NCBI GenBank assembly: GCA_963966185.1
Contig: CAWZYM010000479.1
Coordinates: 1-64,000, forward strand
Reading direction: 5' to 3'
Length of the DNA: 64,000 nucleotides
Source: Rhabditoides inermis
Lineage: Eukaryota; Nematoda; Chromadorea; Rhabditida; Rhabditidae
Part shown: positions 1 through 14,159 of the stretch, piece by piece
Layout of the letters: every line of letters starts with the position of its first letter
Position numbering within the stretch: the first letter of the stretch is position 1
The notes under the pieces: model-generated
What the model saw: only the letters and a program-made list of their open reading frames with translations
What the model was told of the DNA's origin: nothing
Databases searched by the model: none
Program-made: the position numbers and the translations under genes

Positions 1-1432
1 CACACATCCGCTTTCGGTCCCTTTCACTGAACCGAGTGTGTGGTCCTACCGGCCGGGACCACCAACAGTGATGAGCCGGTAGCACAGGGGGCAATGCTGC
101 GAATGTGCTGGTGCGACTTCTCGGCGGCCGGCTCACCTTTTCGATCGGCGGCGTAGAGCGGAATGGTCGCCTCACACACCCTCTCGGAGACGCAGTAGCC
201 TTGCAGCGTCGAAACAGGGACCACTTGAGTCTGCTTCCCCTTCGCGTCGGTCGAAAGAATTTGCACGACTGTGAAGTGCATGGATGCGTCTTGTATTATA
301 AATGAACATACATTTGTTGGTCACGGGATCTGTGTACTGGACGTCGAAGAGTTGCACGAGCTTGTTGCGGCAGATGTCTTGAAACCACTGCAGATTGGCG
401 GAGGAGAGGTCGGGACGGATCAGGCGGCCGAGCAAGCCTGTGTGTTTCTCAGTACTCGAGCATCACTATCCACTGGCGAAACTCTGCGTTGTTGGAAAGT
501 CTCGGGGGAAAAACATCTTGCGTTGCCAATGGCCGCGACAATACTCAAAACAAAAGGGTCAATTTGGCTACTCAAAGATCCAGTGGCTTTGTGTAGAAAA
601 GACACATTATCGATTTTGAAGCCGAAATGTGCGCTGCGTCGCATATTACAGACCTAAAGATCACTCACGCCCGTGTTCGTGCTTGGCTAGTGGCAGGGCT
701 AGGATGGCGGCTGCGAGGCGGGGCGATGCCACGATCAAGTGGCGACTGTCTACCGGCGAGCCGTCGACGTAGAACGCTTTGTTGCTTGACATGATTGCAA
801 TGCTCGTTCAAGGCCCTTCAGGAAGTAGCGAGTAGTTATACGCTGTTTGGGTGTTCACCAGTTCTTGAGTGTGTACACCAATGCTCACCTGCAATCGAAG
901 TTGTGCGAACACGTGCGCGCCATTGTTGGCACATGTCAAGAGATCCAGGTTGGCGAACACCTAAACAGAGAGAAGTTTTGAAATAGAAATCGATAAAGTT
1001 GGCCGACAGGTAAGGTAAATGTGAAGGTATGCAGTCCCCAATTCAAGACACTTATGAGCACTGTGCGGGGTCGAAAGAAGACTGGCAGGACACCATAGCC
1101 CAGTAATTTCAATCTCTCGCCCGTCATGCCTGCAAGAATCCGAGCGATTCTCCGGCGTCTTGGTGAAACGACAGAGTGCCTCCATCGTTGAGTGATTGAA
1201 CGATGGACCGCTGTAGCACTGAACTATACTTGCACATCTTCATCACGACCTTTCATTCACAAACCACACTGGTCTCATCAGCTCGGAAGAGTTGGGCGGA
1301 GAAGCGAGTCTTGTCGGTGTCGTGAAAGCACCGATTGGGCGTTGCGACGTAGCCGAGTTCAGTGAGCGGCTGATGCAGGTGTTTGAGGATGTTGGTAGTG
1401 TAGCAGGCAATCTGCAGCAGCTGGTACACCAT
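1..1432 (-). CDS. BTB_2-associated C-terminal gene, arm A copy (3' end outside window)
   Basis: Inverted copy of the gene at 21,482-23,095, read on the minus strand. The first visible coding exon starts at an ATG at 1,432 (MVYQLLQIACYTT). Later exons encode CYSGPSFNHSTMEALCRF, then VFANLDLLTCANNGAHVF, then a segment with RLIRPDLSSANLQWFQ, then the start of the C-terminal part. The last exon lies off the left edge. No BTB domain exon is found upstream, so this is the C-terminal half of a family whose N-terminal half is a BTB_2 domain (see 25,751-26,867). The intron after GFLQ begins with GC instead of GT. The function is not known to me, and it may be a non-expressed fragment. Confidence 0.45.
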
Positions 1433-1853
1433 GGTTGGGGTGGAATGAGCATGTTCCACGCAGGTTTGCCGCGCGGAAAAAAATGCCAAAAAGCGCGGAT
1501 GCTCTGTTTGCCATCATAAAAAAGATGATGGGCGTATACGGGGTCTATGTGAAAGCAATGGAAACGCGAGGAAAGACGTGGATTCAAAATGCTGTGAAAA
1601 ACCAATTTATTCGAAGTTACATATCCCAGAATGATTTTGTTGACACAATGGCAACTGGTATATATCTTGAAATAGTAGTGATGTTCAAATAAGGCGACTA
1701 AAAATAGTTTTCTTGCAGGTTTCGATTTCGATGTGCACTAGTACCAAGAAAAAAATGGCCAGGAAATGGAGGACAAAACACTTAATTTTAGAAAAGGCAC
1801 AATTTTGTACTGTTTTCCTTTTCTGTTATAGAAATGAGGATGCCATTAAACAC

Positions 1854-2355
1854 GTACAGTACAATCCGTATAAGTAGAAAATTTGTAGAAATAAGTAATA
1901 TTTATATTATAAGTAATAAATCACTGTAACTCCGTTCAGAGGCGGAATTTTGAGTTGCATCAAAAGAGAGAAATGTTGTTCACAGTAGTCTGCACATGAT
2001 TGTGTAGTTTGTTTTGTGATTACATCAGCGTTTGGCCGGAGTTTTCTATTTAGTTTCTCTAATCGACACTGGTCATTTCTCAGTTGGAGGGAAAATGAGC
2101 GAGATTTTATGCAAATTTCACTCGACCGACCATCGTCATTTCTCTCGATATTCGTGAACATGGAGAACTCCGGCACAAAGCGATGAAACCACAAAACAAA
2201 CCACGTAGTCACATGCAGACTACAGTAAACAACAATTATCTATTTTGATGTAACTCAAAATTCCGCCTCTGAACGGAGTTACAGCGATTTATTACTTTTA
2301 ATATAAATACTACTTATTTCTACAAATTTTCATTTTATTACGGATTGTACTGTAC
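1854..2355. mobile_element. Foldback MITE M1
   Basis: Imperfect palindrome of about 500 bp. The ends are GTACAGTACAATCCGTA and its reverse complement, and an inner inverted pair carries CTGTAACTCCGTTCAGAGG. The interior also folds back: the two halves of the 2,000-2,200 stretch are recognisably complementary. No coding capacity. A shortened relative lies at 20,528-20,972 in arm A'. Confidence 0.75.
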
Positions 2356-2513
2356 ATGTTTGTCTTAAATGCTTTATTCATTTTACGCCATGTATGCAAG
2401 AACAACAAGACGAGTCGCGCCGTTGTAGCACTTAATGTTTCATAAAACTTGCTTGAAAACATCATTATTATTATTATATAAATAGAAGTATTGATGAACT
2501 TCCAAAACTGTTG

Positions 2514-2629
2514 TCCGCGTTCATGAAACACTGTTCCGAAGTGTTTATGTATCCCAACCCATAGAGTGTACTGTTGAGATTGGGGAGTAGACTTGTAGTA
2601 TAGCAGGCAATCTGCAGCAGTTGGTACAT
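2514..2629 (-). pseudogene. Partial exon of BTB_2-associated C-terminal family (arm A)
   Basis: Minus-strand ATG at 2,629 opens MYQLLQIACYTTSLLPNL, clearly homologous to MVYQLLQIACYTTNILKHL of the neighbouring gene, and continues to GLGYINTSEQCFMNADN. The match with the arm A' copy stops at about 2,514. In arm A' the exon goes on for a further few residues (TRFSAMLFKS) before running into element M1'. It is an isolated first-exon remnant, probably from an old tandem copy. Confidence 0.5.
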
Positions 2630-2937
2630 CGCTCAATGACATAGGCTTGAATGGAATTCCGAATGCTCAGGTTGCCTCGGGATCTCGTCTCCATGTTGTC
2701 AGAAAAAATACGCATGATGACTGACAAATGCTCCGCATTTATTGACATTCTTGACAATGCGAACATGAAAAGTCGTACATGAAAAATGTTTTCGAACATA
2801 ATTTTCAAACGCGAAAAAAACACTGGTCGAGAAAACATCGTTTTCCAGCTGGTTTTGATCGAAATATTGGAACTTCTATTCACTCGAAATGCTGGACTTC
2901 CTTCATTCCCCTCGCTTCCCTCGCTGTGGCTGGTCCA

Positions 2938-6005
<3,068 letters not shown>

Positions 6006-6074
6006 CCGCCATCGGCTTAAGACACCTCATACGCCCATGACCCATCACTCATACCCTTATCAATTAATTCACCG

Positions 6075-6512
6075 ATTTCTTCGAAATTTGAGAAAAGGAC
6101 ATCCATTCTCTTTCGAAAAGTACACGAGTAAAGAGGAGTGGTTTGTTTTGATCTAATCCAACAAAAGCACATGCATAAAATCTCTTCGCAGCTGACTAAA
6201 ATTTCAAAACAAACCTGCTCTTTCGAACGATGTTTTAAAACTCTAATTGTTTTCTTGTTAGCATGTTGAGTTCAGGTATTCAGGATACTGTTAATCCCAA
6301 CAAGTAACTTGCAACAAAATGTATGACACGATTATAGTGCATACTATATTTTTCATCGATCAGAAAGAGCAGGTTTGTTTTGAAATTTTAGTCAGCTGCG
6401 AAGAGATTTTATGCATGTGCTTTTGTTGAATTAGATCAAAACAAACCACTCCTCTTTACTCGTGTACTTTTCGAAAGAGAATGGATGTCCTTTTCTCAAA
6501 TTTCGAAGAAAT
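6075..6512. mobile_element. Foldback MITE M2 at the edge of arm A
   Basis: Terminal inverted repeats of about 170 bp start ATTTCTTCGAAATTTGAG and contain ATGCATAAAATCTCTTCGC. A loop of about 130 bp separates them. It belongs with M3 (12,410-12,756) and M4 (61,822-62,335), which share the phrases GCATGCATAAAA and CTTTTGTTGAATT. No ORF. It marks precisely where homology between arms A and A' stops. Confidence 0.8.
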
Positions 6513-6699
6513 TGTTTTTCAGGTTGATGTGCCGAACATGTTATGTATACATATTCGAAACTTTAGAAAACGTATCCTGAATATGGAAACGCACTGCTTT
6601 GTCGAATCGCTCGTGCGCCTGCCAATGCCAGTCTCTCATTGACACGCGCTATTTCGCGTCTCTCTCTCTTACCCACTCACTCCGCTCCGCACACTCCCC

Positions 6700-6905
6700 T
6701 CCCCCCACAGTTTTCGCGCCAAAACTGGGGCGGTGGCCTGGACGGCGAGCCGACACGAGAGTGGGTGAACGAAGGGCGGGGCATGCGCTCAGCCAATCAG
6801 AGTGCGCACGCAAGAGAGCCGAGCGACCAATGAGCGCAAAGTGCAGTGGGCGGAGCTTACGTGATGCACACCGTCGTCGCCGCCGCCGCCGCCGCCGTCG
6901 TAAAC
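6700..6905 (+). promoter_or_regulatory. GC-rich promoter-like stretch
   Basis: Holds TTTTCGCGCCAAAA (an E2F-type site), two CCAAT boxes (AGCCAATCAG, GACCAATGAG) and a GGGCGGAGC box within about 150 bp, followed by a short CGC/CGT triplet run. It lies about 150 bp upstream of the broken sulfotransferase ST-1 and is not part of the sulfotransferase homology. It may be a promoter brought in at the breakpoint. This is inference only. The remainder of 6,513-7,058 shows nothing recognisable. Confidence 0.3.
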
Positions 6906-7091
6906 ACGTTTAGTGGCAAAGCGGGAGAGAGCAAGAGAGGGCGGTTTTTGGATGCCGCAACCGATATTGGTTTCACGAATCATACTCATAGGTCTTACAA
7001 AGTGATATTCTAACAAATAACGCACACTAATTAAGTATATTGTATTAGAATAGAGAAATCGTGGGGCTTCGTGGAGACATACATGAGGGTG

Positions 7092-7149
7092 GGTGGGAGA
7101 GAGAAAGGGAGAGAGAGAGATAGAGAGACAGAGATATAGAGAGAGAGAA

Positions 7150-7190
<41 letters not shown>

Positions 7191-7280
7191 AGAGGAGAAA
7201 GAGAAAGGGAAGAGAGGAGGGAGAGAAAGGGAAAAGAGAGGAGAAAGAGAAAGGAAGAGAGGAGGGAGGGGAGAGAGAAG

Positions 7281-7347
<67 letters not shown>
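7092..7347. repeat. (GA)n microsatellite intron of ST-1
   Basis: The intron between TYMR and AADEYNF begins GTGGGTGGG and consists of GA repeats with A- and G-rich interruptions, ending GATTCCAG. The same intron is much shorter in ST-2 (41,062-41,098) and long again in ST-3 (45,320-45,640). Confidence 0.9.
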
Positions 7348-7348
<1 letters not shown>

Positions 7349-8201
7349 CCAGGCGGCCGACGAGTACAACTTTGGCGCGTGCGTTGTGCCCAAGACCATG
7401 TCTACGGTGATGGGTACGATGGAGTGCTATCTGCGCGACTGGTTCAAGGGCAAGGAGTACCCGCCAAACTGGTCGGTTAGGGTTTCCTCGCGGTTGCAGT
7501 CGGTTGGCACGATTGCAATTACCCAAAGATATTTTGTATGTCTTTGCAGTCGTCAGTGCGAGGAGCATATTCCCGGATTCCTCTACACGAACATGACCGA
7601 CTACATGAGGGTTGGCTTTTTTTGTACACCACGAGTCACGTCTTGTGAAAATAGACCAGATACGGATAACGTCGTTGGAAAATCGTCGGACTATGGTGTA
7701 ATGCCATAGTTAGTATTCCTTCGACCTCCTCTTCGCAGAGTGGTTCTTTTGAATTTGGGGGATACCTTTACGTTTACCTTTTACACCGCAATGATGCTTT
7801 ACACATGAAATGCCTGTGATCAATGGAGTGAAAAATGACAAGGATAATGGTGAACCGGTTGAATCCGAAGTCCTTCTAGCACGTAGCCGATTACATGATA
7901 GCGTTCTTAGAATACGACGGCATCAGCAGAGGGTGGTTGGGTTAAGACGTCTCGAATTCCGTTCATCCGTAGATAGTGCTGTGTGCTGTGACGCCTTGTT
8001 TTTGTTTTCATACATTGGTTGAATAAACTTTGCAGAAATCAGTGACCTCAGTCTGAGTATATTATTGTCTTGTTATTGTCGTTAAAAATGTGATACATTT
8101 TCAGGACCATTTTTTCTGACTCCAATTGGACGACAGTGTTCGTGAAGCGAGACCCCGTCGATAGATTCATCTCAGGGTTCCTGGATAGATGTGTGAGGTG
8201 A

Positions 8202-8265
8202 GGGGGGGGGGGGAGAGAGAGAGAGAGTGAGAGAGCGAGAGAAAAAGAATAGAGAAAAGAAGATG
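8202..8265. repeat. (GA)n tract in the ST-1 intron after FLDRCVR
   Basis: Starts with a G10 run then GA repeats. This is the intron into which the LINE inserted in the B' copy ST-2. Confidence 0.85.
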
Positions 8266-9158
8266 AATATAATAGAAAGAGAGAAAAAAAGAGAATATTG
8301 GAAAAGAGAGGAAGTGGAAGGAAGTACAGGGGACAAAGGAACAGATGGTAAGAGAAAACAGGATGAGAAAGAAATAGACATAGAAAGAGTTCAGGCTGGC
8401 GGGTGAATGCAATCACTGCTACATGAACGTCACTTGTTTCATGGAACAGCAGCTTCATGAATTCCAGGTATGGTTATCTGTTATAGTAAAAGCAGTTGCT
8501 GCTGCAGCAGCAATCAGTACAAACGATTCAGCGACTTCTCTATTACAGCTAAACGATTTGTGTTTTAGCTGAAGACAGACTCGTCGGTCTACTACGAGGA
8601 CGAGTTCCACATGGTGCCTCAGTCGTGGATGTGCAACCTCCGAGAGCTCAAAGATAGCGGAAAGTGAGTGGACAGTAAAAGTGCCTATGTACAATCTTGC
8701 AGACTGCACTTTGTCCGCTACTCAACGAACGCGTCGGAAGCGTTCCTACCCGATATGATGGAATTGATGGATAACAAGGGGGTGGGTACAGTGCGCGAAA
8801 TGTAGTCTCCTATAGACGGCTATAATATGTGAGTTCTTGAGCAAAAGACAGTGGCGAGAGGAGAGGGCGCAGACGGTGAGCGCGCGTGTCTCTCCATTCC
8901 CCAATTGTCTCTCACAATAAAGTAGTCCGCGCGATCACTGTAGCGTCCATGCCGTTCTCTCTTTTCAAGTAAACTTTTTATATTCGTTTGTTCTCTATTT
9001 CTCTATTCTCTATTTATGTGCGGTAATCAGAACTCTACGCAAAAAAATATGTTGGAATGTGTTCATTTTCCAGGTGCCGTCGGAAGCTATGCAAGCCATT
9101 TTCGGCAAGGTCTCTACCACTCACTCCACAGTACAGTCGCCAGAGAGAACGTGGGTCG

Positions 9159-9164
<6 letters not shown>

Positions 9165-9215
<51 letters not shown>

Positions 9216-9231
9216 TTCTCTCTCTCTCTCT
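9165..9231. repeat. (CT)n tract in the last intron of ST-1
   Basis: The sense strand is CT here and in ST-2 (35,272-35,352), but GA in ST-4 and ST-5 (49,303-49,494 and 59,176-59,224). ST-3 has no such tract at this position. Confidence 0.9.
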
Positions 9232-9373
9232 TCATTTATCTGCTTTTCTCAGATACATCTCTGAGTGCATTCGCTCGCAGCCCTACATCCAGGAGCTGAT
9301 CATTCGACTCTACCACTACGATACTCTAGGATATGCGTACCCCTACACGGATTCAGATAAACAACCCCAATAA

Positions 9374-11035
9374 TGATATTAACTAGATAAATACAATTTT
9401 TATACTTACATTTTGATATTTTTCACGATCCTATTTTTCACGAGTCTACAGTGATTGCCAATCGAATGGCCCCCGGCGACCGAATTCGGCCGAATGTGGA
9501 CCGAATGGATGGCTTTCGAAGAGATGCCTATCTCACACGTTCAAAAGTGTCGACCGTGTAAAGGAAAATCGATCTACCAAAAAAATACGTAAAAAACAAC
9601 ATCGTGAGTAGGAGATGCCGATGACCTTAGTCTACATCTGCTGGCATGTCGTTTATAGCAAGGATGTTGATTCTGTCTGCACACAGATTTCTTCAGTTAC
9701 GCTGTTGTTTCACTTGAAACAGGTCTGCTTAATCTGTTAACTGATAAAACATTTATTGCATTACGTCAATTAGCTTCACTAACAAGATTTGTTTGATCTT
9801 ATGGGGTTTGACGTTGGAAAATCATTGAGTTAGCGTTCTGTGCCATAGTCCCCATCGTCCCCATCGAGGGGCTACTCTTACCTTTTCCTATGAGCGACGT
9901 GCCAAGCGCTGCCAGACGAGGCGATTCTCCCACAGATCGAAAGAGGCGGATTCGCTTCGTCTAGCAGCGCGTGGCTCATCCCTACTGTACATTGAATGTG
10001 TTTGCAAAAAAAAACCCGCTGAAATCCTAGGCTGACTTGTGCAAGTGGTCAGCTAGCTATTGGTCTTCATTTATGAACATGCTTTCCTCTTGCTCCGGTG
10101 TGATATTACGATGAATGTGCACCCTATGTTTACTTGATTCGACTTCATGACAATCACTCATTGCTGCCACATTTTTTGTTTCTCTCTGAAAAAAAACTAT
10201 TGAGTAAATAAATTGTTCCCAGTGATTTCGTGAGTTTCACTTTGCTGGTATTTTTGCATTCTCTATGAATCTGAATCACCGCTACTTGCAACTTGCAAAT
10301 AGGAACTAGATTTGCACTGAAAAAAAACAATCACAAAATAATAGGTGTGTATTGAGCTTATTAGCCTCCTATTGACAGTTATAGATTTTGTATTCGAGTA
10401 CAAAAAATCAAGTGACGAAACGTTCGTTTAGCGCTTTTCCATTGCCCCTCGCTATATGAACGGCCCGGCACTCATGCTCTTCAAATAGATATTATGCGAT
10501 TCTACAAATAAATACACTTTTGAAAGTAAACGTGAGTAATTTGCACAGAGAGCATGTTGGAAAGTACATGTTTCGCTAACTGAGAAAAGACTAGAAAAGT
10601 AACATCATTTTTCCAATTCTCACTTTTTCAAAAAGTCACTTCTCAGTTATTGTTTCTCATACTTTTCAAGGTTTCAATCTCATTGACAGATCATAGAAGA
10701 AACTAATCCGTCGCAAGAGACATTATACGAATTTACATGCTCATTACGCAGAAAGGAAAACATCGAGTACGAGAACGTTGTCGTTGCAAATGCAGGGTGT
10801 GTTAAACTTTACGTGTGCGGTTACGTGCATAGTGCAAACGTGAAGACGGGCACAACACGTTGTTACGTATATTCGAGCAATCTTTGGAGGAAAAACACAG
10901 TCACGCAACTGCTGACACTTTGCATTGTGTAAAAGCGTGATTGGGCAGTGATCGAATTTGTAGTCGTTCTATTAGCTCGAAAAAAACGTGCGCCTTTGCC
11001 CTCATAAAAGGAAGGATGGCCAAAGTATGTTCAGT
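9374..11035. other. Intergenic stretch, no gene seen
   Basis: No reading frame with family similarity. AT-rich with several A/T runs. It is conserved in inverted order at about 30,905-31,720 and 34,314-35,123, where a Helitron splits it at the position equal to about 10,180. Nothing else is recognisable. Confidence 0.6.
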
Positions 11036-11856
11036 ATGCCCTCAATGAGTAATATCATGCTGTGGATAACACTGGGATACGGTACTCCGTGCGCTGTATT
11101 CTATGCTCTGGTCATACATGTCATCATCAAAAGAAGATCGCGCTACTCTAGCGGCTACGTTGTTCTGATGACTAAGAGCGCAGTTGTGGTGAGTTTTTTT
11201 CTTATTTTTTTAAAAATAGTTTACATCATTTTCATCGTTGAAGCACGCTTTCTATTGGTCTCTATCTCTTTTCTGCTCGAAAATGGCTATGAGCACTTCT
11301 AAAGACAGTGTGTTCGCGCTACTTTTCGAGTACAGCAACGGTAAGTGAAGAATCATACGGTAAAAGTACAGTTAGTTACATGTCCGATTACTGCACTTGT
11401 CTGTTTCCTCTACTACTACCTGGCTGCCACGTATTATTCACTGGCGTTCAGTCTCAACCTACAGAGATTCATAGCAATCACGTTTCTCACCCAATCAGAC
11501 GCAGTACGTTTTATATACTTTAGAATAAACTAAGGCTTAATGGATAAGGGTCCTCTTTCGACCCCCTCCGCGAAGTGAATCTCTTGAATCGGGGGAATAC
11601 CTTTACCTTTTACCTTGGAATAAACTATACACACAATTGTAGATCTGGCAAATCGTGAGATATTTCACGTGGATAGTCGAATTTATTCTTCCGGCAATAG
11701 TCTCCGTGCCAGCTCTGTATCTTCTAGAGAACAATAAGACAGTCATGTTCGTTCACAACCCGAAAAGCGACAGCTATCACTACAGCAGTGTAGTAGTAAG
11801 TGTTATTTTACCACACAATGAATTAAATTATGTCTTTATCAGAACTCTGCCATCTT

Positions 11857-12582
11857 GGGTGGGTGGGTGTCGTGTCCGGTAACGCTGACTCTCTGCCGAA
11901 AGCGTACTCTCTCGGCGTTTTCTGCCCGAGTTCTCCAACTCGCACTTTGAGTGTAGTTCGCCCCGCCGCCGCCAGCGTCTAATTCGCGCCGGGTTTGCGT
12001 TGTTTTGGGTCCGCCAACTATAGCCAGGAGAAAGAGCGCAGTAGGCGCGACTCCGAACGGTAGTGAGAAAATATGTGGGGAAAACGTTTTTGTGAAACGT
12101 AACGGCGATCCGAAACGTAACGAGTGATCTGTGGTTCAGGAGAGTAAGAAGAGAGAGAACGGCCGAGAGTGTGTGGTAGTATTTGTAAACGTTGATAGAA
12201 GAGCAGAAAATATAAAGAGACAGTGAGAGAAGGGCAGAAAGAGAGAGAGAGAGAGAGAGAGAGAAGGAACAGTGAAAGAGAGAGAAGGGACGAAGAGAAG
12301 GAGATAACACAGTGAGTGAGAGATAGTAGTTTTTTTGATAAAATCCATATGAATAGTCATAATTCAGCACATATTCAAAATTTCTATGAAATTCAACAAA
12401 AGCACATATATTATCTGTTAAAAAGTACTTGCGTAAAGATATTAAGTTTGTCTTGACCCAATTCAACAAAAGCGCATGCATAAAACGTTTACAAATACTA
12501 ACACAAACCTGCGCATAACGGACAGTGGACACTAACAGATGAAATATAACAATACAAATGAATAACGTCATACGTCCATATT

Positions 12583-12625
<43 letters not shown>

Positions 12626-12753
12626 GAGAGAGAGAGAGAGGGGGGAGAGAGGCGCAGGTTTGTGTTAGTATTTGTAAACGTTTTATGCATGCGCTTTTGT
12701 TGAATTGGGTCAAGACAAACTTAATATCTTTACGCAAGTACTTTTTAACAGAT
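11857..12753. mobile_element. About 0.9 kb insertion inside the arm B chemoreceptor
   Basis: The 31 bp at 11,826-11,856 recur at 12,754-12,784, and the B' copy has the phrase once without the intervening DNA. The insert holds a GC-richer stretch of unknown origin (11,857-12,130), GA repeats and the foldback element M3. The left part has no recognisable terminal repeat, so it may be filler DNA plus M3, not one transposon. Confidence 0.7.
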
Positions 12754-12756
12754 AAT
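12410..12756. mobile_element. Foldback MITE M3
   Basis: Terminal inverted repeats of about 120 bp open ATTATCTGTTAAAAAGTAC and contain AAGCGCATGCATAAAACG. The loop is mostly GA repeat. Same family as M2 and M4 by the shared phrases GCATGCATAAAA and CTTTTGTTGAATT. Confidence 0.8.
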
Positions 12757-13554
12757 TATGTCTTTATCAGAACTCTGCCATCTTTGAGCGAATCGTGTGG
12801 TACTTCACGATATTTTCCATTCTCAGTACGATTATCAACGTTGTCACTGTCGTTGCAATCGTCAATAAACGACGAAACATGAGGACTTCCGTGAAAACCG
12901 AGATACAACTCTTCAAATCGCATTTCTGCAATTTATCATCTATACGTTTTGCACCTGCATTTGCGTAAGTTCTGGTGTAACTCTTTGAAACATTCTATTA
13001 GTTGTTTGGAAGTGTTTTGCAAGAAACTACATACACAACCACATAGTTTTTTTTTCGAAAAGTCCGTTCAAGACACACTTCTTATCGTTTTGAATGCATT
13101 GGCAAGGCTGTAGGAAACTCGAACATAACTACCGAGCGAGATTCAGTTCTCCACTATGTACTCGTTGCTAAACGCAAAATAGCTCTCTTTCCATCATTAA
13201 TTTGTTTAGCAATATTAGATAGTAACCCGTCCAACTCGGCTCTCTTCAGCTGATGCGTTTCCTGTCCTTCAAAGTCCCCGCCTTCTCCTTCGCCACCTTC
13301 CTTCTACCATATGTCGTCGACATTCAGTCCCTCTTCCACCCATTCATAATCTGCCTGTTCGATAGCAACGCTAGAAAAGGCGTCGTTGAACGTTTGGGGC
13401 TAGGCAACTTGAAGTGTATGAGAAGTCCCAAGACGAGCCTGGCGCCTTTGTCAACTGCACTTTCCGGTGGCAACACTAGATAGCTGTTTGTAGCATGTCG
13501 TTCAGCATTCACGTATTGTATTTGTGTGTTTTTGCTGGTATAGGCCCCATGTCC

Positions 13555-13588
13555 AATGTACACGGTAATAAACTTATTGTTAATATTG
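13555..13588 (+). mobile_element. LINE 3'-end remnant downstream of the chemoreceptor
   Basis: TGTACACGGTAATAAACTTA followed by an ATT-rich tail matches the 3' end of the LINE at 36,738-40,339. It contains AATAAA about 80 bp after the stop codon, so it may act as the gene's poly(A) signal. It is also present at 29,284-29,316 in B', so it predates the duplication. Confidence 0.6.
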
Positions 13589-14159
13589 CTGATCATATTC
13601 ACAACAATAGGGTTTTCTTGTAATACAAAACGTGTCAAACACCATATTCAGACAAACAGTTCATATATGAACATGTATTTTGATGTACATAAAATGAGTT
13701 AGGAATCTAGCACTGACTTTCGAAAAAGTCTTTATCAACATATAGTGCAATGAAGAGCGGTCTTATATAGCACACAATACGTATAATTCTTGCACTATAT
13801 ACATAGTTCTCTAGATTTCCATCCGCGTCGGAGAAAAAAACAAAAGGATTACTTTGTTTCTTTCGTGTCGGCGTTATTGTTCCCCTATTGGGCCAAGTCA
13901 GAAGTCTGTAACGTCATCTGATCCAAACTCATTGCATTCATCGATGGACTCCTTGTAAGCTAGCGACTTGTACTCGAAATCTTTTGGTGAGACCCCTTAT
14001 TGGGTAGGTCGACGGTTGTACATATAACTTGAATCTGCTGATAAACAAATTTTTTTTTAACTTTGACGACAGGCATGCATCCGCCTCATAGACGCTGTGT
14101 GAGATGGACGCAATGGTGGGCCCGGTAACCGAGGCACATCTCCATTCGCCTGGCGAGCG

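Larger units (their letters stand above)
7059..9373 (+). pseudogene. ST-1: 5'-truncated, frameshifted carbohydrate sulfotransferase
   Basis: Homologous exon by exon to ST-2. Only the last residues (WGFVETYMR) of the exon before the PAPS loop remain at 7,059-7,087; the signal anchor and two further exons are missing. Then come the PAPS 5'-binding exon (FGACVVPKTMSTVMGT), RQCEEHIPGFLYTN, the 3'-phosphate exon (FVKRDPVDRFISGFLDRCV), CNHCYMNVTCFMEQQ, YYEDEFHMVPQSWMCNL, LHFVRYSTNASEAFLPDMM and the C-terminal exon ending DSDKQPQ stop at 9,373. The 3'-phosphate exon has six T where ST-2 has five (near 8,110), which puts a TGA in frame. With the missing 5' end, this makes a functional enzyme unlikely. 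Three introns are GA or CT microsatellites. Confidence 0.8.
11036..13483 (+). pseudogene. Serpentine chemoreceptor (Srg-superfamily, srv-like), decayed copy
   Basis: Same exons as the intact-looking copy at 29,388-30,904. TM1 is MLWITLGYGTPCAVFYALVI. TM3 ends with SLNLQRFIAITF, and exons for TM4-TM7 follow. Three lesions are visible. The acceptor before PITALV is CAT instead of CAG (near 11,381). An insertion of about 0.9 kb with a 31-bp flanking duplication sits at the acceptor of the TM5 exon (11,857-12,753). One A is missing in CTTCAAATCGC (about 12,915), shifting the frame after EIQLFK. The last exon (LMRFLSFKVPAFSF to GGNTR, stop 13,483) remains readable. Nematode srv/srg-type receptors are chemosensory GPCRs; the subfamily call is tentative. 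Confidence 0.7.

Noticed and set aside
7031..7568. Long minus-strand reading frame rich in Ser and Leu over the GA tract
   Set aside because: It is the translation of a (GA/CT)n microsatellite; the real sulfotransferase exons lie on the other strand with matching splice sites.
11828..12571. 247-codon minus-strand frame
   Set aside because: Chance frame across the insertion and GA repeats in the broken chemoreceptor; no similarity.
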